Shown piece by piece: positions 39,801-54,800 of a stretch of DNA of 64,000 bases. Made by a program: the position numbers and the translations under genes. The stretch is from Climacteris rufus (Eukaryota; Chordata; Aves; Passeriformes; Climacteridae), in NCBI GenBank assembly GCA_013398175.1, contig VZRZ01006776.1, positions 380,257 through 444,256 on the forward strand, read 5' to 3'. The notes below the pieces were generated by a model that was not told the origin of the DNA, made no database searches, and worked only from the letters and a program-made list of their open reading frames with translations. Every line of letters begins with the position of its first letter. Position 1 is the first letter of the stretch.

Positions 39801-42800
39801 GCAGTAATTCTAAGTTTAGTTGTGGAAATATTGCATAAAATATAGTTAGCAAAGTCATCCAAGCATTGAAAACAAATGTGAATATTTTATTTTAGCAAAC
39901 TTAAAATATCTACTGTAGTGAAAGAAAATTATATTCATAAGTTAACAATAGTGGAATAAAAGTTATGTTTGACAATCTAAAACAACTGGACTCTCTTGGA
40001 AAAAAAAAATAAGGGTTGTAATAAATAAACACTTGTGATCTTAATTGTTTATGCAAGTATTGTTTAAATCATTGCCTCAAAAATAAACTTTTTGAATTGG
40101 AACAAGTTACCTCTCTCCTAACTTCCTACTGATACACAGACAAATTATTCCCTGTGACAGTATTAGAAGAAAAATAATGACTGCTGAGAAAAAACAGCTG
40201 CCATTTAAAATTAACACTTGTTTACTTCAGATTTTCAAATACATAGATCAACTACACTGCATACAGTATTCAACTCATGTACTAAATATGCTGAGATTTA
40301 ACATTTTCCTTACCTAAAAAATTACATTACTAAAGCCATGTTCTCAGCCTGGAAAAAAATCATTAAGAACTTCTGAGTTCTGCACAAAAGTAAGGCAAGA
40401 GGGGATTTTCAGGTTTTGTTTGGGTTTTTTTATTGCTGGGGGTTTTTTTGGTTGGGGTTTTTTAGTGGAGGCTCCAAACACAGTGGCATTCTTAGAATAA
40501 CCCATTATAAAATCTAAGCAGCCATTACAAGCATTTAAGTAATGCTCCTTCCATTTGCTTAGAACATCAAGTATAATGCTTTAACCTTCCAGTGGGCCAC
40601 AATCCTATGAAATAAACCCTAGAGGTCTTACATTTACTCCCACAAAAACCTAGAACAAAGGAAGAGAACAGTGTGTAACTTCATTCTAGACTGCAGGCAC
40701 ACACATTTTTTCTTGCCATTGTTTGGCATTCATAAAACAAGCACTACCAAAATGGGAAAGGCAAGAGAAAAATTTCATGGACAGTAGCATCATGCTTAGT
40801 AAATGTCATATTTCTAGAAATGACAGAAAAAACCCACACATTTTAAGCAACTTAAGAAACACTCAAAAACATTCATTATTTTCACAGTATCATAATCACA
40901 GCTTTGTTTTAATACAGCATTAAAGTATGTTTCTTCTTTGGGGAAGAAAAAGAAAATATTTACAGTAAAAAGTTCCTATCCTTTACACAGCAACTTACAT
41001 GAAATAAAAAAAAAGCCATCTGCACATATCACTTTGCATGCAACAGTAACTGAATAGCTTTTTACCTGTTGTTCTCTTTAATATACAGCTTCTTATACTT
41101 GTCACTGGGATTTTTATCTTAAATTACTTTTTACCTTGAAAGTAGTGCTTTACATAGGTAATGAAATTTAAGTAACTTTTTTTTTTCCAGTCATGGTATC
41201 TACAAAGCTCAGGACCTTGATAATGGCAGACTTATTAATTTAGATTTAATGGACTGAATCAAAACCCACTTCTGTCTTGTAAGTGAACTCAAACAATGTC
41301 ATCCTGTTTTCTAATGTTCAAAATTGTCATCATTTGAATCACATTGTTGTAGGCAAGTTCAGAAAAAGACTCTTGAGGTTAAAAATAAGCAGCAGTTCTT
41401 TTCTGGCCTGCAATCTGAAAGGCATCTTAATGCCAAATTGACCAACTATTAAGGAATTTCTCAAATAATTTAGTAAGAGAGAACAGCAGTCCCACTACCT
41501 AAAATCAGCCAGAGGGAAGCATGCAAAGCAACACCCCCTTCCTTGCTATCAGAAAGTTTAATTTACAAGATGGGATTATTTAGTGGTTAAGTATATGAAT
41601 AGTTAAGTTATTTCTGAGCTCCTTACTTTTGCATTACACTAAACACGAAAGCACTTGTCTCAGGCTCTTATTCTTTTCATTAAATCCTTGCTTTGTCTAT
41701 GTCACAAAAAAGACTTATATAATCAAAATAGAATGCATTTTTTAGACATGAATTTAACTATTCTGTAATTTCTAAAGAACACACTCCTTTTGAGCATTTC
41801 AAGATGGCTTTTTCTTCCCCTACTACTAAAATATTCCAAATGTATCTAGAGGATAACACAAATACCTCAGGGATGGAGATGAATGTTTGTAGTTTTCTTT
41901 TAAATGTGCTAAGGCTGTATCTTCAATACATCTCTCAGCAAATGGCACATAAACCTGCACTGTTCCCCTTTTTTACAGCTATGTTTTTACAAGTTGAAAA
42001 GGTATCAGCAAGCTCAATGGGAACTGAAGATTAAGAAAATGAATGAATATACCTGATTCAATAGAGTACACAATTTCTGCATTTTTTCCTTTGTCCTTAT
42101 CTAATGCTGTAACCTGGAGCACTGCTGATCCCACAGCTGCTGACTCATACACTCGTCCTTCATAGGAAGGGCTGGTGAACCACGGAGCGTGATCGTTCGT
42201 GTCGCTGACATTAACCACGATTCTGGCGTAGTTGCGCTTTACAGGAACATCTTGATCTCGAACCTGCAACAGTCAGCATATCACCAGTAATTTGCAATGT
42301 TATTTCAGTAGTTCACCAAATATTAGTAATAATTCAAGGTTCAATCAGTCACAGAGTCAAAGACTGCATACAAATAAATATTCGAATTATGGGGACAAAT
42401 TAAAAAGACATTAAAAATATCTGTTTGTCATTGACAATGGAAGAAATCTCATGTTTATTTACCATTACTGTGAGAATATGCTGATTCATGGTCTCATGAT
42501 CCAGTTTTTCTGAAGTATAAAGGGAGCCAGTTGCAGGGTCCAGACGAAATTTTTTAAGACTGATGGGATCAGTGCTGCCCTGCATAGTATAAATCAGTTT
42601 ATTCTTCTCATCTCTGTCTGTGGCACTGACTTGCAGAATTTCTGTCTCTGGTAAGGTATCCTCAGGTATAGCAACTTCATATTTTGAAGCAGAAAACTGA
42701 GGCCTATGATTATTTGTGTCTATAACTTTGATGTACACCTGAAAAGATACAATGGGAAGGGGAAAGCATTGATGATATTTGGTAAACAGAGATGAAAGGA

Positions 42801-45800
42801 GGATAGTCCATTAAAAATCAGACCGTAATACTGAAGTAATTCCACCTCAAGACAACTTTATTTTTCTGGGAGTAGGAGAGATGAAAGAGGTGTAGGGAAG
42901 AAGAATGTCACTAAACCCAAATCTACCTCACCTTTCCCAAAGTCAAACAAGAAATCTGTATGACCAGACATCTTACATACATCTTAAAGGGAATGACTTA
43001 TGTCTAAAGCAAGATGAAAAACAACTCCTTGTTAATTTTGGAATTAAAATAAAAAATACTCATTATGGATCCCTGAGTGGATAAAAATCCAGTTTTGGGG
43101 TGCAAATTTACAATTTTAAGCAATGCTTTTTCAAGGTAGTGGATCTATAATACTCCTCCTTGCCCTTACATAAAACCAGTCCTCTTTCAGCTCCTTACAT
43201 CTACAAGCCTAGGCAAGAATAGAAAACTGGTGGAATTCCCACAAAAGCACATTATTTCAAAGAACTGCAAATGGTATTGTTTACTATTCTCCAGCAATGT
43301 AGCACAATCTCAGCATAGCTCACTGGTCACCAACAATTTCTCTGAAGTTACCATTAAATTAAATTAGATGTTTCAAATTGCATTTTTCTGTAGAAGTTCA
43401 GCTGGCTTCACATCTGTGTGACACGCTGGCAATGCTGTCTTTGTATAATAATGCTCACTGGAACCACACAAGATCCCTGCACACCCACTTGCCTTTCACA
43501 GTGTCAAATTTATTATAAATAGGGTAAGACACAAAACCACCATCCTGTTCCTTCAACAGTGATAACATCAGACCAGTAACAGTAATGCAGAAGAGCTGAC
43601 AAGCAGAGAGCAAAGCTCCAGCAACACACAGCTAAATTCAAGTTCTTTATGTGCTGCACATACAGCCATGCTTTTATCCATCCAAAGCTTAGGTGCTTTG
43701 TACAAATTTGTTAAGGGCTATAAACAGGTTTTTAAAATAGATACTTACAGTATCATAAGTGGGTTAAATTGCTCTTTTAAGACACTTACTGCTTTCCATT
43801 GGTAACTGGTGGAGTCTACAGATGTAATTTAGACAAGGTACCAGACTGCATGCAGTAGAAACTAGATTAAATGAATCCTGACGGTGGCAACTAATTAGGA
43901 AATACCATACCTCTTCCTGTAGGAAGAGGAAACTTCAATCTTGCAAAACTAGCATCTTACATTAGAACTGAACCATTTGGCACAGTGACAAAATCCCTTG
44001 CAAGATGTTGCTATGGAGACTACGGAGTTTGGTTTTGTCATGGATTAGAAATAGATTAAAGAAATGAAGAGTTGGACTAAATATTGACTTTCAGGGGGGA
44101 GAAATACTAATGGCAGGTCACCCAGGATACATATTAGGACAAGTTTTTAAATGCATTCATGAACAAATTCAACTAGAAAATGAAAAGCAATAATGAATAC
44201 TATCTTAAAATTGTGATCTTTTTATGTGTCATGATTAGACAGGATGCAATAAAGCAACAGAAGCACAGTTAGTTTTTTTGTATAAGTAAAATACATTTTA
44301 ATGCCTCTTGAAAGAAGTAAGACAGAAGGGTCTAATACAGTCACTTACAAAGTATTTGACTAAAAACAGCTGCTCACTGAACATTGCTGCTCAGGAAAAT
44401 GAAAAATTATACTAAACAAAGATGAAAAACAAATTAAAAAAAAAAAACAACATAAAACCCCAACACTCACTACAAATCAAACTACAAAAATATTTTGGCA
44501 CACATTGAAGTTTTAAAGATCAGATACAATTGCAACACTTCATTAATGGATACTATGCTTTCAAAATGAACTCATCACCAATCTTTTTATTAAATTTCTA
44601 CACCTAAGAAATTTTTAAGGTCAGAGTCAGGAAAAAAGCAAGCGAAAAGATAAAGTGTCAAATCTGATGAATTTAAATTCAAATTGCTATTTGCATTCAT
44701 GTCTGTTTCTACTCAGAATGAGGAAATACAGAAACTTAGGTTAAAATTGGAAGTGAGAGGGTATGCAACTACAGAGCAACTCTGTTAAGTGAATCTTTGG
44801 AGCAGAAGACGCCACCTGTGCTGCTGGTACTACACATAACAAATACAAAAAGCCAGCATTTCTAGAATGAAGCACCACAAAAAAATATGCAAACTACTAA
44901 GTTAAATGTCAGGAATGAAGTGACTGTGAAACCAACATCAGTACCTGTAGGACTAACCACATATCTGATGAACCAGCTTAACTGAAAAGTAAGCTGTTGA
45001 TCATACCATGAGGATTTAGCATCAGCTCTCTCCGGTATTAGCCAGTGAAGCAGTTAAAATGACACATAAGGAGACATCCTTCAAAAAGTACTGTTGGGCT
45101 AAACAGATCGGGAGTTAGCTCCTCAAAATGTACAGCACTATTAAATATGAATTACTAAAAAAAAAATATTGCCAAGGAATAAACATAATAACTCAGCCAC
45201 TACAAACTGTTTGCTCAGGTATTCCATTACTTGTCACATTACTTGATCAGGCTGCAGTTTTTCTCCACACTGGTAAACACAACTACAAATACACAATTTG
45301 ATATATTAGTGCAATCATTTTAAATGTACACAAAATCCAAAGTTTATCTTAGACTCAAGTGAAAAGCGTTTTATCTACTTGATAATAAATATTAAATATA
45401 CTACATAAATACTAAAGCAGTTTAGAATTCATTTCTCACTCAGTGATATTATTACTTCATGCCCCTGTGCAGGGGGTAATACAAGCATAACATGACCTGA
45501 TGGGCTCCCTTTTGGTAACTTGTCTAACTGCACACTGGGCTGCTTCAGTAAAGATAGGGGGGAGGAATTACCCTCTTCTATTTGACACTCACTGCTGGGA
45601 ATGTAAATCCACTACAGTTTTAGGCCTGCAGTCCAAGAGAGGACTTTCTTCATAAAATGAATCAAATCCAGTGAAAGGTCATTACAATCAGTTAAACACT
45701 AATATAAAAGCAAGCCCAAGGAAGAAGTGTTGTGCCTGGGCATCCCATGCAGTTAGAACCTGATGAGTCACTGAACACCTTGATCAATTTTGCCATTTGC

Positions 45801-48800
45801 TCTGCTTAGACCAGGAATTTTAACTAGAAATCCAGCTCTTTCCAATGTAAACTATTAAATAAACTTACTAAGGAAACTCTTCTTTCAAGTTAGAAAGTCT
45901 TGCTGAGGCTAAGTGACACGTGCTAGATGTGCAATTTCCTTTTAAATGTAAAAGGACTAAATATTCATGTAAACTTTTAAGATTTTGAAGTTAAATGAAA
46001 AGCACTTGAAGTAATAATTGTGAGTGCAATTTTAAAGACCCATACAGAAAAATATGGTTTAGTGTGTCTTAGAACAAAACACATGAGGAACTTGTGTTAT
46101 TCTAATGTAGTATGTAGAATAAAATAAAACCAGCTATTGAAGATTTCTCAATGAAACTGCAAGATTCTATTCAAATGAAATACACTAATATTATCTCCTA
46201 AGAAAGCGTAGCACATTAAAGAGGCACAATACAGAAAAGTTTGACATTAACAGATCATAATGTGATCTTTGAAACAAAATGCTCTGGAACTAAAGAAACT
46301 TAACTCATTTTGCAAAGATATGAAAGCGCTGTGTTGCACAGCTGCCTTCTGCCCACAGATCCCACTGAGAGCAATGCAAACTGGTTACGCAGACAACAAA
46401 ACAGCCCAGGATTATTTTGAGGAAGTACTTCAAATCTATTAATAATCTGGCAGGTGAAACCTAAACATGCACAGGGATCCACTGATTGCTAGTAAGTTAC
46501 ACAGGAGATATGTGCCATTGACAAAACATACTCAGTGTGCAATATTTAAACACAATGTTCCTTTAGAATACTTTAATATAATTTTTCATTTATTGATTTG
46601 ATGTGGAGTTTAAAATCCACTCCTCTCCCATAATTGCATTATAGTTACACTGACACGTTTATAATATTTTTCATAAATTAAAAGTTGTATTATCTAGAGA
46701 TAATATAACTTCATTCCAGTTCTAACTGTCTCTGCAGGGCACTGTGATCAGAAGCAAAAATTTATTAAATGAAGAATATTCTGTACTTCATTCCCAAAGT
46801 ACATATAAATTCCCATATAAATTCTGCATAAAGCAAGATTAAATATTCTGTAATAGCAAAGAATAGGTAAAATGCTGCAATCAGCTATAAACCATCTGAA
46901 GTATTCCTTTCAAGAGAAAAAAAATTGATAGACATAGCAATGACTGCAAGTGGCTGTAGCTAGAAACAGGACTTTTTCTTTTTGTTTTACCCCCAAAATC
47001 AATTCAATAGTTCATATATTGCTACTTACAGCCTGTGAATATTTCTACCTCAGTCCAGAGGTACAGTGATTTGTGGGTTTTAGTCATGTAATTTTTGTAT
47101 TTTATTTTATTTTAAATCATAATCCCTCCTAGAGTGACGCTAGTCATTTCTAACAACATGTCAAACATCACTACTGTAGGCCTGGAATTTGTTTGTCCTT
47201 GCTTTGCCTCATGCATTTGGCATTTAGATGCATGCAAAATTCTAATAGCCTCCACGCCTACTATTGCTTTATTTTTCAAAAAAGCTTTTTAACTAAAGTC
47301 CTGAAAGAGTCAAATGCTCTACAGATGTTAATGGCCCAAGGCCAACAAATGCCTTCCAGTTTAAAATCAGATTCAATACATTGCTTTTACACAATAAGAC
47401 TTTCATTTCTTGTGTCTGTCCACAATTTCTTGCAAATGTTATTTCCTTTTTCAAATTAAATGTAAAATGACTTACTCTGCTGTCAATCTGCTGTTTACTG
47501 TATATCCAGTATTTATAGCAATGACTTTGTAAGCTAAAACCTCTGTATGGTATATTGTTGTTCCTTGTGTGTGCACTCAGAATCCAGAATTTCTTTTGCT
47601 GGCACTCTGTTTTAATTGTTTATCAGCTCTTAGAAGAATCCAAAACCACCTAACATTTCAACTTGAATCATCAGCATTTCAGCAACGAGTAATAGAATTT
47701 ACACACTGTCAGCCATAAACCACACCTTCAGTTTTGATTTTGTATCAGTATTTTTAATTCCCCTTAAATTAAGCCTGATATGAAATGCATAATTTGAATG
47801 ATAGTTCTGATGCTTATTTTAACAGATTAGTCCATTTGGGTGGGCCATGGGTTACAGGGGAGATAAGAGAATCAGTTAAAAATCAGGATCATGCACCAAC
47901 AGTTGCAGAGTTTAAACTAATCCACACTCCTCCACAGTATACAGAGACTCCAACAACAACAGCATAACCTGTCCTTATCCCACAAGCAAGGCAAAAGGAA
48001 GACAATGCAAAGGAAGTCTCTGTGCTTGTTTGTAACAGAAACCACAATCTCTGATCCTGCCAAGCCTAACTGAGAGAGGAAAGATATGAAAAACAATCAA
48101 AGAAAAAGTAATAACAGAAAGGATAAACTTGAGACTACTACTCTGATTCCTCTGGAGAAGAGTGCTGTGGCAAATGTTTATAACATTCATTCAGCTTTAC
48201 AAAATGCTAAAATAACAAATTCATTTAAAGAACTTGAACAAAAGGTACACTGTGCTCTTCCAAGAAGAACTAAATTAATCACATAACTCAGAGGAAGAGA
48301 AGGGGTGAGGGTTTTTGTGACCTTCCAATTCGTGGTTGTTCTAAAAGACAAAGAAGATTATGGTTCAACTCTGACAGCTTGGGATGTCTGCATAAATTCA
48401 GCTATGTAAGCAGCAGCACTGGATAGGCTATCTGCAGTCATCAAGGACACATATTAAGCCTTTACAAGACCCCAGGCTACCCCAACACACTGCATGGTGG
48501 CATTTTTGACTGCATTTTTGGGAGGTGGTAAAGTGTGTGTGGAAAAGCCTCTCGCTGTCTTTTTGACTTTTAGCTGAATTTGTGCTCCTTTTATTTTTTG
48601 TCCTAAGTAATTCATGCATAATTCTATTAGCATTCTGTAATCAGTAGAAGTGAATCTGCTCAATAGTTTTACTACAAGTAGGCAACAAATTTGCAGCAGG
48701 ATTCTCCAAACCTTTTATGGTGGTTATCACCACCAGAAGCAATGGCACAACAGCTATGATTGCAGCAAGTTCCTACTGGGGAAGGTGTTGCTGTCTTTGA

Positions 48801-51800
48801 AGATTCATGGTCTAGAAAAATCACTCACAATTGTCACCATTAATGGAAAAGGTTGTTCTCAAAGGAAACTGTTAAACTTGGCAATCTTCTACTATCAAAT
48901 TTAGTCCATTTGGCCTATCAAGCCTCCAGACATGCAGTCAGCTCAATAAAGATTCTTTTTAAAATCCTGAACTTTGACAAGAAACATCTTTTCCTCTGGT
49001 CAAAAGCAGGAAGACAACACGTAAGACATTAGAAAAGACAACAGAAAAATATATGTACTGCACAGAAGCTGAACAAGAAGAAATTGCATTTGTACCACAG
49101 ACTTCTATGTACAGAAAAGATAGCAGCAACCTACTTATAGCTCTTTGAGTGCCTGAGGGGTAGGTCAATGATAGGGATAGGTAATACAGACACATCACTG
49201 TCCCAATCCAAGTCTTTAGTTGGTAAATAAAGCCTTTCCCTTCTATTTGGAAGAAAAGTGAAGCTCCTCCATGTTCATGGCTCTATTCACATTGACCTCA
49301 GCTAAACTGTACTTTCAAATATATTCCGGTTCTGGTTTGGGGAAAGAAACCAGATGGGGAAAAAATAGGAGGGATATATACCATAAACTACTTCACTGTG
49401 AGTTATTTCCATTACTGTCACAAAAGGCTTCTGCACATTAAAGTGAACTTACTAGTCCAACTGCAAAGAATTTTCACCATCAAAAAGCCTTAGTAAAAAG
49501 GTAATTTTAAACAAATTGGTTTGTCTGAGGTTGCTTCTTTTTGGAGATTGTTTAGCAATCTCTACCTCCAAAGCTAAAATAAGGTATTTGGGAAGATACA
49601 AAGACATGTTATAATCTAAACCTTGTTTCTATACGTACACTATGCAGAAGAAGCAGCTCAATTTCATAAAACATAACTTGGATGTTGCACAACTGGTCAT
49701 CCACAGATCTTGCAAGGGGAGGGGAACCACAAAATTTTACAATTTAAATTTCAGTTACAGTAATCAAATTATTTAGTGATTTTGAGGGAGCTGGATAAAG
49801 AGGTGTAATTCAGATAAGTAGTATTAATCCTTTTCTTGTGAGAAAATCATGCATGCAGGGGCTTAGTCTCAGTTTTCATTTATTTAGCTGTAGGAATGTG
49901 ATATAACTTAAAAGGTGTTGGTTCAGACCACAGCATAGTAACACACAACCTTCCACCTAAACCACCAAACAACACGGCTCTGTGAATATCAGAATCCACT
50001 TCTATTCTAGACAAAGTCCCTAATTTAGATAAACCCTATTCTAAGATGAAAAAAATGGTAAGAAGGAAACACAACACCCTTCCTATCCTCCAGCTACAAA
50101 CTCCTTCTTCTATAAGTGCTTTATCAGGAGTTCATTACCTGAGTGCTGATAGATCTGGTTCCATCTGTTGCTTCTACTGTCAGGTTGTAATTTGATTTCT
50201 GTTCTGCATCAAGAGGTCTCGCGACAATGATAGTTCCTGTGCCCTTGTCCACATCAAATCGACTGTCATAGTTGCCACCTTGTTCAGGAAATTATGAGAG
50301 GGAGAAGTTAATAAAACACATAATTGCTCCATTGGTTTAATGTATGATCATGTTCTGTCTTCCGATGCTTAATGAAGGTGGAACTATATATACACATACA
50401 TACATTTAGTTTAAACACTTTGGGTTTTTTTCCTGGCAATGTGATATGCTGTTACTTATAGATATTTAGTAGTTTTGGACAAAGCAAATTTTTCTGGCTC
50501 ATGGAAAGTCAGCAGGTACATTCATATAGCAAGATAATCTACTTAAAAAAAAAAAATCCATGGAATTTAATGATTCCAAATAGAAGAAAACTGAGGACTA
50601 CTGGGTCAAACACAATAGTTCATTTGGGGCACATTGTTGGCTAATAAGTAAAAAGCATACTTTGTATCAGGATACATTAAAATCCCAAATCAGACACAGT
50701 CAAATTTGTGATTTTGGAGCAGAGTACATATGATTATATTCGTTACAAATATAAGGCTGAAAAAGCTGCAATACACCAAAGGATTCTCATCTCAATGTTG
50801 AGTATCTAAAGAATTCACTATCTCACTCCTACTGAGACAGGCGGGATTCATGTGAGTGCTAAATGTTTAAATACCCAATGTTTAAATATGGGCAAGTTCC
50901 TTTTCTGAAGCAAATTACCTTAATTTCCCTTGTGAAACTTTCAAATTACTCTTTGAAATATAGTTAAATAACTGTGTAGATCAATAGCTACACTCAGTCA
51001 CTTAAACATTTAATTGATCATAATCCTGCCACCCGGAGCAGACTGTCCTGAGAATACAATGTCCATTAAGTCCAAATATTATTAGCAATGATAAATACTG
51101 CCATTTAACTACAACTGCTTTAGACCTCTCAATAACCTGCATAAAATGGAAGAATCAATTTTTATTTTGGTCAAGCCAGTGCTAGATATGGCAAACCAAT
51201 TTCTCCTAATTATGTGCGTGTGTTTTTCTAATTATATTTTACAAGGATTGCAGATTGCATTCAGATATCATCTGAGTGCCTTTTTTTTTCTTTAACAAGA
51301 TTATACATGCTAAGCTTTGCAAAACTTTAAACGCCTTTTAAGAAAATACAAGGTTAGAATTGAGAGGATGAAGTTCCAAAGGTGCAAACTTGTATTTAAT
51401 CCAAGAAAAAAACAGTAAATACTGAAATGGGCCCCCATTCACATGTAGAAAGGATTTCACCTTTAGAAGGTTCCACTGTATGACAAACACATCAGTTTAG
51501 GAAAGATGGGCTGGATTCTGCTTCACTGGACTTGAGCTATTTGAAAATGACCAACATCATGTAATTTTTCCAGTTTAATTGAAAGCCAAGTCCTCTTACT
51601 GGCCCAGCAGCAGTTTCTGACTCACTCAAATGATAGAAACTGGACAGTATGAAAGGCAACAGCTTTTTTTCTTTTCTTAACAGGTGTACAAGAATTTTTT
51701 CAATGGGCTTTGTGCAGCATGTCAGCTATAGAAAGTGAATCTCGCTTTTCCTTTTATAGCTGGCAGGCAAAACCATTTTCTCAGATGTCTTAATGAAATC

Positions 51801-54800
51801 CTCTACATTTTAAGGGAAAAGTAGAGTGAACGGGTATGAATTGGTACAAACACTTTTCCTGACACAAGGACAAGCTCTCTAACCAACTTTTTTTCCTTCC
51901 TTATCAAGAAAATCACAAGGGCCTTGCCTAAATTTGAAGTAGTGGTGACATCTGGTGATCCGCTGAAGCAGAACTCAACCCAAACTTCTGCATCTAGTAC
52001 GCTGAAAGTGTAACAGCAACAGTTTTGGCCAAAGCCAAAACTGGATGCTCAGAATTGATGCTGTATAAATGTAATGATGACAAAACAAAACAAAAACGAA
52101 CCTGTCACAAATGCAACCGTGAGCACTTTGATTTCCGAAGGGTTAATAAAATAAATAGTTTATAAATGTACGCTTTCATTTCAGATCTCATAATCTGGTA
52201 ATAAATTATGTGATCTCAGCAGATACCTTCTGCTGTACAGTTCAGGTCACAAGCCATCTGTAAGATGTAAAATACTTCACTAGCAAGCTTGTCTCCTGGC
52301 TCAGCCAAAAAGAAAGAAAGCATGGAAAGCAAGCACAGAACACAAAGGAAAGCTGTCAATCAAATTCATTCATGCTATTAGAAACAGTAATAGAGGATAG
52401 TAAAGTGACCCTCTGTAAGAGTAGCCCATAACTTCACAACATGATCAAGTATCAAACTTTCCAAAACACTTTTACTAAGAAAACAATCAAAATAAAATGG
52501 TTTATTTTACAATGCTTGGATAAGTTATGCTCTTTCCCCATGGAGTTTTCTGCATATGTCTTTCTAAAAAGAGCAGGAAAAGATCATACGTTTTCTGCAC
52601 TAGGCATACAATAAAAAATATGTAAATGTCCAAACTGTGCTGCATGCTCAGAAGGAGTCGATCAAAATACTTCTATCATCAGACTTCTGTTCAGAGTGCA
52701 TAGCCATTGAAGCACACTTAAGAACAACAACAGAAAAGTATATCCTAATTAACAAATTGTGCTAATAAAAGACCCCAGAAAAGATCACTGCTGTACTGTG
52801 TTCACACTCCCAAAACCTCTGAGGCCTCTTCTGTCTACTCTCTTTCATCACCACCAGCTGCTCACCTTTTTCTAGCAATATCATTTTCTGAAGCTTTCCT
52901 TTAATGGTCTTGTTTCTGTCTACAGATGTTTCTGTTTGCTATTGACCGGATAACCCTAATTTGAATTAGAATACATGAAACCTTCTCATTTTTCCTGCTC
53001 ATTTATTTGTATATTTCCTGCTTTCCTACTCCCATATCTATGTGTGTATGTGTGTGTGTGTGTTTGGGAGAACAGTGAAAGAGCAGCCTTGATTCCAAAA
53101 CACCTCTAATGCAGAGCTTTGCTCCTATGAGAATATAAGAAAGCATCCTGAACTTTTTAGTCCCTCTACACAGTTGTAGAGATCTGTAACCCCTAGGTTT
53201 GTCTAAATGCAGACTTTTTATTCAACTATGATCTATTTGGGCAGGAACTTTTTTCTTTCAAGAATACTTAGAAAGAACCATTTAAAAAATTTCATGTAAA
53301 TATTGAATGCATCAGCAATGATTATCAATACCGTCAGAGGAAGTTCATGCATAAAGCATGAGTTTAGGCAAGAATTGCATCTGTTCACGTCATTAAAAAT
53401 TTTTTGAGAATACCCTCAAATATCTGGCATTTATATATTCCTTGTACGCGTGTCAGTTTCATAAACTTTATTTTTAACTGTTGCTGTTCTCGGCATGTGT
53501 CAGGAAATACATACCAGCAAAAGAGATGTTTAAAATAATTACATTTTTGAGAAATACTTTAAAATATGCTCTCCCCAGCAACTTAACACCATAATCATGG
53601 TTAAAGTTTTCAGCAGTAACCAAGATGAAAAAGATCCTTCTCTCTCATGAATGTTGTGGGGAAATCAGAGTCTGATAGAGTTATCTTAAGACCAGAAACA
53701 GTTCACTACAAGGCACCTCTCCTGAAACAAGGCTATGCCATTCTTCTTGATTCTAAAGCACTGAACACACAACAGAACTTGGTTTTACTATCAGCTATGC
53801 AGTGAATGCTCTGTGTATTATTGGTGGTCATAAGTCTAGTGACTAAGTCTAAACTTAAAAAGTACTATTAATTTTGTTACCCTGACATCAACATATAGTT
53901 GTATTGCTGGTTAGAAATCCCCTTTCAATGGTAGAGGCCAGGATAGGATTTAGTAGAAAGCATATGTACAGGAAGAAGATTGCTGGGGTTAGGAACATTG
54001 CAAGCTTTCCTTTTAGTACTGAATCAAAGGACAGCAAACTGAGAAGCAGCCCAGAGGAGAAGAAATCAATGCTAACAGTACAATCTCTGAGTGTACTATC
54101 CTGATTTGCAGAAAACTAGCATTCTATTTCATTTCCAATCCTACAGTCTATGAAATTGATTTGATTAGTTTTAATCTCTACAACACAGCAGGTATTTTGC
54201 AACTTAATTTTAATCTTAGATTTAGAGTGGCACTGATAAAAATTAAAGAATTTTGACTTATAATAAAATAAGGGAAAAATCCACATATGCATTTTAAGAA
54301 TGCCAAAACTTTGGATTATTTACAAGAGTGATTAAAACCAAGCTGCAATGAGCCCTCCAATATCTCAGACTCCATGCATTTGTTTCTAATAATAACGGCC
54401 CTTAAGGCATCCTTACCCGTTATGTCAAACCAAAGTGGTGTTCCAAGAGGTTCAACAGCTATTACACCAATCATGTGAGCAACTGGGTCACTTTCCATCA
54501 CCGTAAAAGAAAAAAATGATTCCTCAAAATAAATAGGCTCTGTGGGTGGGACGGGCTTTGGAATCCATTCTATGTGAAGCCGTGTAGTCGAAGATTTTTG
54601 TGGACGACCATTATCTACAGCTTTAATCTGTGAAACAGACACATCTTTTAGGCTACAGGATCACATAAATCATTATGTCACATAAATAGAAAGCAATAAT
54701 AAGCTCCAAGCATGTTTGCTTGTGTGAGATATTTCCAAAAAGGTTAAGTGTCTCTCAAAGTGCCACTTGCCCTTCATTATCTGGGTAGCAAATGGAGAAA

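Noticed and set aside
42739..50138. Possible nested gene or non-coding RNA gene in the largest intron
   Set aside because: No coding motif, tRNA-like fold or repeat body could be recognised by reading both strands.
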